Of a stretch of DNA of 16,094 nucleotides, positions 7,131 through 14,258 are shown piece after piece (the stretch's first letter is position 1; every line of letters begins with the position of its first letter). The translations under genes were made by a program, and so were the position numbers. A model generated the notes under the pieces. That model was not told the origin of the DNA, ran no database searches, and was given only the letters and a program-made list of their open reading frames with translations. Origin of the DNA: DATKDU01 sp035512595 (GTDB lineage: Bacteria; Planctomycetota; Planctomycetia; Pirellulales; Pirellulaceae); the NCBI GenBank assembly GCA_035512595.1, contig DATKDU010000557.1, positions 1-16,094 of the forward strand, written 5' to 3'.

Positions 7131-8688
7131 GGGCGGGCTGCTTCTGGTCGATCCACCGAAAGCCCTCGCTGGCGAACCGCTCCTGGGACGACTCGGCCAA
7201 AATCGCCGCCAGCAAGCGCTGGGCAAGCTGCTTGTGTTGCGAATCCTTCGCCACGGCATAGGGCTGCGTGGCGACCGAGCAGGGAATGCCGTGGATGCGG
7301 ACGGCGTCTAGAAAGTCGGCCGAGCCGGCCGCGTTGCTGAGATAAGCCACGGCCGCATCGAGCGAGCCGGACCGCATCTGATTGACGAGCATGTCGCCGG
7401 TCGGCGTTTGCACGGCGACATTCTCCATCAGCTCGGTCTTCAGCCCGCTCTCGTCGAACGTCCGCTGGGTCAGCCAGCCCATGGCGCACTGCTTCTCGTG
7501 GCCGATGCCGACGCGGAGCCCCGGTTTGGTCAGGTCCTTGAGGGACTTGATGCCGTGCGGGTTCCCTTTCTTGACGAGGATCACCAGCTCGTTCTGCGAG
7601 ACGGACGTCGGCGCGGGGAAGAAGCTGCTCACCTGGGTCATGAACTCGCTGTCGCAGGCAAAATAAGCGTCGGGGACTTCTCCGGCCTTCATCTGGGCCA
7701 CCAGGATTCCGCAGCCGTTGTAGACCCGCGTGACGCGGACCCCTTCGCGCTCCTCGAACGCGGTGATCGTTTGTTCGATGGCGGGGCGCAGCATCGAGCC
7801 GGCATAAAGGGTGATCTCCGAGGTCTCGCTCCACGGGTCGCCAGCAACGGGCTGGAAACCAAACTCCTTATACCGCAGCAGCCCCGCGTCGCTGGCCGCC
7901 AGGTAGCGGGCGAAGTGCAGCGCCTGCTTGGGCTGACGAGTCCCTTTGACCACCGCCACCGCAATGCGAGCCTGCACCTCGGCCAGCTCCGGCACGGCGA
8001 CGGCCTCGAGCGTGTCGTAATCGTACAGGACGGCATCGAACACAATCCCCGCATCGACCGCGCCGACCTTGACGTCGCTGGCGACTTCGTTGACGGTTGT
8101 TTTGTAGACGGTCGTGTGGGCATGGAGCGCATCCCACTGACCGCTGGCCGTGAGCGTCTCGCGCGTCATCTTGCCGATGGCTGCCCCCTCGGGGCTGGCC
8201 TGGGCGACGCGGATGTTCTCCCGGAGCACGTCGGCCAGGTGCGCGATTCGCTTCGGATTCCCCTTGGGCACCGCCACGACGGCCTGCATCGTGGCCAGCG
8301 GAAACTCGTCGGCCAGCAGGTCTCGCTGGCGGGCGATCGCCAGGTAGCTGTCGTCGGCCGGCAAGTACAGGTCGCCGGCCCCGGCAACGTCGATGGCCGC
8401 CAGGAGGGTCTGCGACGGGCCATACTGAATTTGGAGCGGCACCTGGTAGCGATCTTCGTAGTCGGCGCGAATCGCCTCCATGACGCTCTTGTTGCTGGCC
8501 GCGCAGTAGACGATCAGCGGGTGCGGCGTACCCCCCTGGGATTTCCCAGCCGACGGCCCGCGATCGATCAGGCTGGCCGCCAGCACCCCCAGCACCACCA
8601 GCGACGCCAGAATGACCAGCAACTGGCGCTTGATCCACCCGCTTCGCTTTTCAATGCGGCGCTGTCGGAGAGTGGGAGATGACACCAT
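7123..8688 (-). CDS. Tandem-duplicated ModA-like substrate-binding protein, N-terminally anchored
   Basis: 521 residues, about twice the length of a single ModA. A basic N-terminus and one hydrophobic helix (21-41) with no lipobox Cys suggest a signal anchor or signal peptide. Domain 1 (57-284) and domain 2 (291-512) are both extracellular oxyanion-binding (PBP type II) domains. They align internally: YGPSQTLLAAI with YNGCGILVAQM, VVAVPKGNP with VILVKKGNP, GAAIGKMTRETLTASG with QCAMGWLTQRTFDESG, and VGAVDAGIVF with SGSLDAAVAY. Domain 2 has Cys at 326, 345, 401 and 470, some at or near ligand-loop positions. It is the first gene of the operon and would feed the ModB/ModC-like proteins. The start is uncertain: the ATG at 8688 directly precedes the basic/TM region but has no clear Shine-Dalgarno, while an in-frame ATG at 8742 adds 18 Pro-rich residues. 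The open frame to 8919 overlaps the divergent sigma gene and is unlikely to be used in full. Confidence 0.88.
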   Translation of the reverse strand: MVSSPTLRQRRIEKRSGWIKRQLLVILASLVVLGVLAASLIDRGPSAGKSQGGTPHPLIVYCAASNKSVMEAIRADYEDRYQVPLQIQYGPSQTLLAAIDVAGAGDLYLPADDSYLAIARQRDLLADEFPLATMQAVVAVPKGNPKRIAHLADVLRENIRVAQASPEGAAIGKMTRETLTASGQWDALHAHTTVYKTTVNEVASDVKVGAVDAGIVFDAVLYDYDTLEAVAVPELAEVQARIAVAVVKGTRQPKQALHFARYLAASDAGLLRYKEFGFQPVAGDPWSETSEITLYAGSMLRPAIEQTITAFEEREGVRVTRVYNGCGILVAQMKAGEVPDAYFACDSEFMTQVSSFFPAPTSVSQNELVILVKKGNPHGIKSLKDLTKPGLRVGIGHEKQCAMGWLTQRTFDESGLKTELMENVAVQTPTGDMLVNQMRSGSLDAAVAYLSNAAGSADFLDAVRIHGIPCSVATQPYAVAKDSQHKQLAQRLLAAILAESSQERFASEGFRWIDQKQPAHE

Positions 8689-8835
8689 GACCGGGCCGGG
8701 GACTTGGGAGGGAGGGATCGGTGCAGGCGGGCAGCCATGCATCCTAAATCCATCCGCCGGAACGTGCAACCTGCGGACCGCCGGCTGTCGTCGGCGACGC
8801 TCCATAGCGAGCCCGCCGAATCGCCGGTGAACAGG

Positions 8836-8865
8836 TTGGCGACGCCGTCGTTGAAGTCCTATAAT
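8836..8865 (+). promoter_or_regulatory. Sigma70-like promoter upstream of the ECF sigma pseudogene
   Basis: A perfect TATAAT (8860-8865) is preceded at 18 bp by TTGGCG (8836-8841, 4 of 6 matches to TTGACA). Transcription would start near 8872, about 28 nt before the sigma ATG. The divergent space 8689-8899 otherwise holds no gene. I saw no convincing promoter for the leftward operon in it. Confidence 0.45.
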
Positions 8866-8899
8866 CAGTCGCTCCAATCTTGGCTCGGTGCCTGCTCGT

Positions 8900-9537
8900 A
8901 TGTCCGACGTCACCCGCATCCTGTCGCAAATCGACTCCGGCGATCCGGCGGCGGCGGAACAACTTCTGCCGCTGGTGTATCTGGTGTATAACGAATTGCG
9001 GAAGCTGGCGCACGAGAAGCCGGGGCAGACGCTGCAGGCGACCGCGCTGGTACACGAGGCGTATGTGCGGCTGGTGGGTTCTTCGGCGAGCGGGGGGCGT
9101 GAGCCCCCTGATGGCCCCGCGTGTGATCAGCCGTTCTATCAGGGGGCTGACGCCCCCCGCTCGCCTGCCTTCCACTCCCGCGGCCGCTTCTTCACTGCTG
9201 CGGCCGAGGCGATGCGGCGGATTCTGGTCGAAAGCGCCCGCCGCAAGGCTCGCGTCAAGCACGGCGGCGAGCAGCAACGGGTCGATCTCGACTTTGGATG
9301 CTCGCTGGCGGACGAACCATCGCTCGACTTGCTGACGCTCGACGAAGTGCTGGCCAAGCTGGCTGCCGTGGACCGGCCAAGGCGGAGCTGGTCAAACTCC
9401 GCTACTTCTCCGGACTGACAATGGCGGAAGCCGTGGCACTCGACGTTTCCCAGGCCACTGCCGAGTGCTGGTAGACGTTTGCCAAATCGTGGCTGTATGC
9501 CGAACTTTCCGACTGGCCCCCCGAGCCCGAACCCTGA
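8900..9537 (+). pseudogene. ECF-type RNA polymerase sigma factor, disrupted (frameshift plus nonsense)
   Basis: The start MSDVTRILSQIDSGDPAAAE, followed by LLPLVYLVYNELRKLA, LQATALVHEAYVRLVG and AAAEAMRRILVESARRK, is the sigma region 2 half of the planctomycete kinase-linked ECF group. An in-frame 81-bp palindromic insertion sits at about residues 62-89. After LAKLAAVDRP (~9379) the frame is broken. Region 4 continues in another frame as AELVKLRYFSGLTMAEAVAL and DVSQATAECW, consistent with loss of one base near 9380. Region 4 is then cut by TAG at 9472-9474, after which TFAKSWLYAELSDWPPEPEP runs to the natural-looking TGA at 9535. Read conventionally, the frame ends at 9418 without a usable region 4.2, so promoter -35 recognition should be lost. 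A GTG at 8888 is an alternative start. The missing base could be a sequencing error, but the TAG is a second, independent lesion. In related genomes such a sigma gene directly precedes a Ser/Thr kinase, as here. Confidence 0.8.
9085..9165. repeat. 81-bp palindromic MITE-like element inserted in the sigma gene
   Basis: Two 28-bp arms (9085-9112 and 9138-9165) are inverted copies with one mismatch and a 25-bp spacer. Each arm has the core GCGAGCGGGGGGCGT followed by AGCCCCCTGAT or its complement. The total of 81 bp is 27 codons, so the reading frame passes through and adds a Gly/Pro-rich segment (around GGREPPDGPACDQPFYQGAD) between LVHEAYVRLVG and SRGRFFTAAAEAMRR. I see no transposase and no clear target-site duplication. 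It could be a non-autonomous mobile element or a REP-like extragenic palindrome. Confidence 0.75.
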
Positions 9538-9600
9538 TTTCAGAATTCCTGTGAGGGGTTCGCCGGCTTTCTGTCGCACTATCTGGTAGCGAGCCTGGCC

Positions 9601-12600
9601 ATGAACGAACTTTCTCCCCTCGAATCGATCTTCTTTGCCGCGCTGGAAAAAGCGCCGGCCGACCGGGCGTCCTACCTGGCCGAAGCCTGCTCCGGCGATG
9701 ACAGCCTCCGCCGCCGCGTGGAGAAGATGCTTTTGGCTCACGCCGATGCCAACAGCTTTTTGGAAGTTCCGCCAGCGGCCAATGCTTCCCCGGGTGATCC
9801 CACCATCGACCAGTCGGTAGCCGAAAGACCCGGCACGCAAATTGGCCCCTACAAGCTGCTCCAGCAGATCGGCGAGGGGGGGTTTGGCGTGGTCTACATG
9901 GCCGAACAGACCGAGCCAGTGCGCCGCAAGGTGGCGCTCAAGCTCATTAAGCCGGGTATGGACAGCCGCCAGGTCATCGCCCGGTTTGAAGCGGAACGGC
10001 AAGCGCTGGCGGTGATGGATCACCCCAACATTGCCAAGGTGCTGGATGCAGGAACGGTCGGCCAGGTTTTTACCTCACACTCACTGGAAATGCAGGTTGA
10101 CAATCTGCTCCATGCCGGCCGGCCGTACTTCGTCATGGAGCTGGTCCGCGGAATTCCTATTACGCAGTACTGCGACGAGAACAGCTTGCCGATCCGCGAG
10201 CGGCTGGAACTGTTCGCCACCGTCTGCCAGGCCATCCAGCACGCGCACACCAAGGGGATCATCCATCGCGATGTCAAGCCGACGAACGTGCTCGTGACGC
10301 GGCAGGACGGCCAGCCGATCGTGAAAGTGATCGACTTCGGCATCGCCAAGGCGATGGGCCAGCAACTCACTGAAAAGACGCTGTTCACCGACTTCGCCCA
10401 GATGATCGGCACGCCGCTCTATATGAGCCCTGAGCAGGCCGAGCTTTCCAGCAACGACATCGACACGCGGAGCGACATCTATTCGCTCGGCGTGCTGCTC
10501 TATGAGCTGCTCACCGGCTCAACGCCCGTCAGCAAGGAGCAGCTCAAGCAAGCGGCCTTCGACGAAATCCGCCGGATCATTCGCGAGGAGGAGCCGCAGA
10601 AGCCGAGCACGCGGATCAGCGGCAGCGGCACGCTGGCCTCGATTGCCGCCCAACGGCACGTGGAGCCGGCCCGTCTGAGCCGGCTGGTCCGCGGGGAGCT
10701 GGACTGGATCGTGATGAAGACCCTGGAGAAGGACCGCAACCGGCGCTACGAGACGGCCAACGGCCTGGCACTGGACGTGCAGCGCTACCTGGCCGACGAG
10801 GCAGTCCTAGCTTGCCCGCCCTCGGCAGGCTATCGGCTGCGGAAGTTTGCGCGGCGAAACAAAAGTCCCATCGCCGCCGCTGTTCTCGTGGCGTTGGCCC
10901 TCCTCGGCGGGGCCGCCGCCGCGACTTGGCAGGCGGTGCGCGCGATAAAGGCCGAAGCCCTCGCCGGACTGCGGTACGAAGCCGAGCGTGAGGCCAGGGA
11001 GCAGGCTGACGCAGCCCGTAAGGACGCCGTCGCCGAGCGCAAGGCAGCCGAGGTCGAGGCAGCCAAGGCCACGGCCGTCAGCGACCTGCTCCAGGAGATG
11101 CTCGCCTCGGCGAATCCGGACCGCGGCAAGGGCGCCGAGTACACCGTCCGCCAACTGCTCGACGACTCCACTCATCGGGTGCGCGACCAGCTTGAGGAAC
11201 AGCCGGAGGTCGAAGCCGCCGTCAGGGCGGCAATCGGAAATGCCTACCGCCGCCTCGGTCTGACGGACAAGGCCGAACCGCACCTCGCGCGTGCGCTGGC
11301 GATTCGCCGGGCGGAGGCCGCCACCCCGGAGGAAATCCTGGCTCAGAGCCTGCTTGACTATGGCCGGAATCTCTATGAGTCCGGTCATCGTCCCGACGCC
11401 GAGCGCCACGCCCGGGAGGCACTTGCAATCGACGGACGGCGCGGCGTCCGGACTGCAAAAACGCTCGAAGCGCTCGCCGCACTGCACTTGTTCCTCAACG
11501 GACAATTCAGATACGACGACGCCGAGACCGTAGCGAATGAAGCCATCTCCCTCGGCCGCGAGATCTTCCCGCAGGGGCATCCGGAGCTGGCGAACGTCCT
11601 GCATCGCCTGGCGGACGGAAAGCTCGGCCAAGGCCAGCATGCTGCGGCCGAGGCGCTGGCGCGGGAAGCCCTGCTCATGCACGAACGCTGGCACGGAAAG
11701 GAGCATCCGGAGACGGCCTGGGGCTTGCGCGTCCTCGGCACAGTGGAGACTGCGCAGGGGCGACACGCCGAGGCGGCAGCTAGTTATCGTCGGGCCTCGG
11801 CAATCTTCGAGAAGCTTTTCGGCGAATCACATCATTGGTCGAGCGGCACGAGGGAACTGCTCCAGCGGACGGTGGAGGCAAGCGGCGATCCCGCCGCCAT
11901 CGCCGCACTGCGCGCCGAGCAGGCCGGGCGGCTGGCCGGGGCACTGAAGCGGGCAGCCAGCGAGGCGGCGGACGAAGCCGACGTTGCGCTGCACCGGGGA
12001 GAGATCTTCCTCGGCGTCGGCCTTTGGGACGAGGCGTGGGCTGAGTTCGACTCCGCCGCTCGGCTACCGGAGCCTAGCGTCGGGCAGGCCGAGCGGTTCG
12101 TGTCGAGCTACGCGCGGCTCGCGGATGCACGGGGGAAGAGCGGCCAGAGCGTCGCGGATGAGGTCCGGGCCCGGGCGGAGCAAGTACGCTGGAGTCAGCG
12201 GCTCGTCGCCCTCGATCCGAGCCCGGGCCGTCGTAACGACCTGGCGGGGGCTCACGCCTTCCATGGAATCGCTCTCGAAAAAGGCCGGCATCATCACGAG
12301 GCGGAAGAGGCCTATGGCAATGCGCTCGCTTTGTGGAAGCAGTTAAGCGATGAGGATCCGGCAATCGAATGGTATCGCCAGGAGCGGGCGCATTTCAGTC
12401 TTGGTCTGGGAGTCTTTCTTCGAGCCGCCGGCCGATTAGAGGAGGCTCTCGAGCACTGCCGCACCAGCGTCCGCCTCAATGAACAGCTCCTGGCCGATTT
12501 CGGGGACAAGCCGCACCACCAATCCAGGCTCGCGCATGGGCGCGGCGTGTTGATCTCTGTGCTCTCCTCGGTAGGAGACGACGAGGAAGTCGGGAAAGAA

Positions 12601-13167
12601 ATCGAAGCCCTGTTGAAAGGAAGCCCCTCTGGAGAAGAGCTGAACAGCATCGCCTGGCCCTTAATCAGTCGATCGAATCCCTCCGCCGGCGCTGCTCGCC
12701 AGGCCGTTGAGCTGGCGCAGAAAGCCGTCGAGCTGAATCCCAGCGCCGGGCACATCTGGAACACGCTCGGCGTGGCTCACTACCGTGCGGGGAGTTGGCT
12801 CGCAGCAATCGAAGCGCTGCAGAAATCGAGAGAACTGAACAAGGACAAGCACTTCAGTGCGGACGCCTTTTTCCTGGCGATGGCCCACTGGCAGCTCGCC
12901 AACAAAGACGAGGCCGGCAAGTGGTACGAGCAGGCGGTCGAATGGATGGATAAGCATCAACCGAAAAATGAAGAACTTCGCCGCTTCCGAGCGGAGGCCG
13001 CGAAGCTGCTGGAACTCGAGAAGAAAAGAATTGACCATAGAGACGCTAAGGGCACAGCAATGAACGTGTATTGGTTGGACTCCGCGTTCTCAAAGACACG
13101 GAAAAAGCAGAGAGTTGGAACACTAATCTTCGCTAATCAGCACTCATCCATCGAACCCTTGATCTGA
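9601..13167 (+). CDS. Transmembrane Ser/Thr protein kinase with TPR region
   Basis: 1188 residues. Residues 1-60 form a helical domain (FFAALEKAPADRASYLAEAC, then LRRRVEKMLLAH) typical of planctomycete kinases. The kinase domain runs ~84-400 with G-loop GEGGFGVVY (91-99), VALK Lys114, HRDVKPTN (222-229, catalytic Asp224), DFG 245-247 and MSPEQA in place of APE (275-280). All catalytic residues are present, so it should be active. Residues 155-172 (around VFTSHSLEMQ) look like an extra loop just before the hinge strand GRPYFVMELV. A transmembrane helix (~423-447) is followed by an Ala/Glu-rich coiled-coil-like stretch (~450-495) and degenerate TPRs from ~535 to 1135, for example HIWNTLGVAHYRAGSWLAAI. 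The kinase would be cytoplasmic and the TPR part extracytoplasmic. The last ~46 residues (from 1143) are low-similarity repeat read-through. The disrupted sigma gene lies just upstream; the 63-bp gap has no strong ribosome binding site. Confidence 0.92.
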   Translation: MNELSPLESIFFAALEKAPADRASYLAEACSGDDSLRRRVEKMLLAHADANSFLEVPPAANASPGDPTIDQSVAERPGTQIGPYKLLQQIGEGGFGVVYMAEQTEPVRRKVALKLIKPGMDSRQVIARFEAERQALAVMDHPNIAKVLDAGTVGQVFTSHSLEMQVDNLLHAGRPYFVMELVRGIPITQYCDENSLPIRERLELFATVCQAIQHAHTKGIIHRDVKPTNVLVTRQDGQPIVKVIDFGIAKAMGQQLTEKTLFTDFAQMIGTPLYMSPEQAELSSNDIDTRSDIYSLGVLLYELLTGSTPVSKEQLKQAAFDEIRRIIREEEPQKPSTRISGSGTLASIAAQRHVEPARLSRLVRGELDWIVMKTLEKDRNRRYETANGLALDVQRYLADEAVLACPPSAGYRLRKFARRNKSPIAAAVLVALALLGGAAAATWQAVRAIKAEALAGLRYEAEREAREQADAARKDAVAERKAAEVEAAKATAVSDLLQEMLASANPDRGKGAEYTVRQLLDDSTHRVRDQLEEQPEVEAAVRAAIGNAYRRLGLTDKAEPHLARALAIRRAEAATPEEILAQSLLDYGRNLYESGHRPDAERHAREALAIDGRRGVRTAKTLEALAALHLFLNGQFRYDDAETVANEAISLGREIFPQGHPELANVLHRLADGKLGQGQHAAAEALAREALLMHERWHGKEHPETAWGLRVLGTVETAQGRHAEAAASYRRASAIFEKLFGESHHWSSGTRELLQRTVEASGDPAAIAALRAEQAGRLAGALKRAASEAADEADVALHRGEIFLGVGLWDEAWAEFDSAARLPEPSVGQAERFVSSYARLADARGKSGQSVADEVRARAEQVRWSQRLVALDPSPGRRNDLAGAHAFHGIALEKGRHHHEAEEAYGNALALWKQLSDEDPAIEWYRQERAHFSLGLGVFLRAAGRLEEALEHCRTSVRLNEQLLADFGDKPHHQSRLAHGRGVLISVLSSVGDDEEVGKEIEALLKGSPSGEELNSIAWPLISRSNPSAGAARQAVELAQKAVELNPSAGHIWNTLGVAHYRAGSWLAAIEALQKSRELNKDKHFSADAFFLAMAHWQLANKDEAGKWYEQAVEWMDKHQPKNEELRRFRAEAAKLLELEKKRIDHRDAKGTAMNVYWLDSAFSKTRKKQRVGTLIFANQHSSIEPLI

Positions 13168-13213
13168 TTAGCGGTTATTAGCGTGAATTAGTGTTCCCCT
13201 TCTCTTCTCCGTG
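13097..13213. repeat. Degenerate intergenic palindromic repeat overlapping the kinase 3' end
   Basis: Nested inverted repeats are centred near 13152. CGCTAATCAG (13131-13140) pairs with CTGATTAGCG (13164-13173), GAACACTAAT (13118-13127) with ATTAGTGTTC (13187-13196), and CACGGA (13097-13102) with TCCGTG (13208-13213). The intervening arms are imperfect. CACGGA.../CTAAT-type palindromes are, as I recall, common between genes in planctomycetes. The stop codon of the kinase (13165-13167) lies in the right arm, so the left arm is translated. Confidence 0.6.
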
Positions 13214-13255
13214 AGCCTCTGTGGCTCAGTGATTTAAGACGTGTGTTGAAAAAGC

Positions 13256-13297
13256 GGCCGGTGAGGCCCTAACGGTCAAGCAAGTTCCTCACCGGCC
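13256..13297. terminator. Strong hairpin between convergent genes, possible bidirectional terminator
   Basis: Perfect 11-bp inverted repeat GGCCGGTGAGG (13256-13266) and CCTCACCGGCC (13287-13297) with a 20-nt loop. It lies between the kinase stop (13167) and the stop of the leftward sigma gene (13464). No U-run follows on either strand, so it is not a classic intrinsic terminator; it could be an RNA-stabilising hairpin or a mobile palindrome. The rest of 13214-13463 shows no gene. Confidence 0.4.
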
Positions 13298-13463
13298 CGG
13301 CACCGCCCCGGCGCTCGGTTTGCGCGCTGGGAGCGATGTCTTTCCATGATAACGCAGACTAATTCCAAAATCGAATCGAGGTTTGAGTATGCGAGGATTC
13401 ATGGCAGCGGAACGTGATTGGGCGGCTCTGCCCGGCGTCGGTGCGGCCACTTTCGCATTCCGG

Positions 13464-14102
13464 CTAGCGCTCGCCACTCGTGTCGCCCGGGACGGCCTGG
13501 TCCCCCTCGGACCAGCGCTGCCGAATGGCATGCAGCTTCCGCTCGACCGTCCGCAGGACAACGCCGAGCTTGGCGGCGATCTCTTCGTTTGTGTAACCTT
13601 CGGTCTTCCACACCGCGATGGACTTCAACTCGGCGTCGCCCAAGGCGCCGAGCAGCCGCTCGCATTCTTCGGCCACCTGGGCCACAAACTCGGGCGTCGG
13701 CTGCTGGTCCGCAACCTGGTCGGCGTCTGCTCGCGGAGCTGCATCGCGAGCCGATACAACCGCCGCTGGATCGCCAGGCGGAGAACCACCCCTTTTCTGG
13801 CGGCCTTCGCGTCGGATCTGGTCGATCGCCATGCGAATCGTCAGCGTGACCAGAAGCCGCCACAGGTCGTCCCGATTACGGACTTTGGGCAGCCGTCCCT
13901 GCTCGGCATGGCAGCAGAAGCGGGCGAACGCCGTCAGGGCCACGTCTTCTTCGTCGGCGGCGCGGCGGGCATTGGGCTGAATCTTGCGGCGCGCCACACG
14001 GACCAGCCGCTGGAAGTACCGCTGCCAAAGCACACGAGCAGCGTCCGGGTCGCCGGCTTTCAGCTTGCCGATTTGGTTCGTGACCGAGCCGTCGGACGAC
14101 AA
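13464..14102 (-). CDS. ECF-type RNA polymerase sigma factor (intact)
   Basis: 212 residues from a TTG start. It resembles the ECF sigma factors of planctomycetes. Region 2 covers about QIGKLKAGDPDAARVLWQRY through DEEDVALTAFARFCCHAEQG and RDDLWRLLVTLTIRMAIDQI, followed by basic RREGRQKRGG and an Ala/Asp-rich linker. Region 4 is LKSIAVWKTEGYTNEEIAAK followed by LGVVLRTVERKLHAIRQRW, a complete helix-turn-helix. The frame is open upstream to an ATG at 14306, but the first 68 residues (MFGCGIQAIEPRAKR...) have no family character and would run over the start of the divergent surface-protein gene. TTG at 14102 gives the family-style N-terminus (M)SSDGSVTNQIG and has GGGAGGG 7 nt upstream. It may control the divergent surface protein or act with a kinase; this is inference from position only. 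Confidence 0.85.
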   Translation of the reverse strand: MSSDGSVTNQIGKLKAGDPDAARVLWQRYFQRLVRVARRKIQPNARRAADEEDVALTAFARFCCHAEQGRLPKVRNRDDLWRLLVTLTIRMAIDQIRREGRQKRGGSPPGDPAAVVSARDAAPRADADQVADQQPTPEFVAQVAEECERLLGALGDAELKSIAVWKTEGYTNEEIAAKLGVVLRTVERKLHAIRQRWSEGDQAVPGDTSGER

Positions 14103-14109
14103 CGAAGGA

Positions 14110-14116
14110 CCCTCCC
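14110..14116 (-). promoter_or_regulatory. Ribosome binding site supporting a TTG start
   Basis: On the coding strand GGGAGGG stands 7 nt before TTG at 14102. No ATG or GTG occurs at a comparable distance in this frame, so this site decides the start of the sigma factor. Confidence 0.6.
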
Positions 14117-14258
14117 AGGCCCCGTTCCAGCGATTCACCCTTGATTTTAGGTTCGCGGGTGCCCGGCCGCAATCAAGCATCGGGCGACTCATCCAATGTC
14201 GGGTTTTGCCGCCCGTTGACGTTTTACAAGTATCTGACCCAACCTCTGGAGAACTCCC

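Noticed and set aside
7408..8682. Rightward open frame of 424 codons opposite the binding-protein gene
   Set aside because: Antisense shadow; the leftward reading has two recognisable ModA-like domains.
13399..13863. Rightward and leftward alternative frames over the second sigma gene
   Set aside because: They are out of frame with a sigma factor showing a full helix-turn-helix, and their composition is low-complexity.
14214..14245. TTGACG followed by TATCTG as a promoter for the surface protein gene
   Set aside because: Spacing is only about 9 bp, far from 17, and no better -10 element is present.
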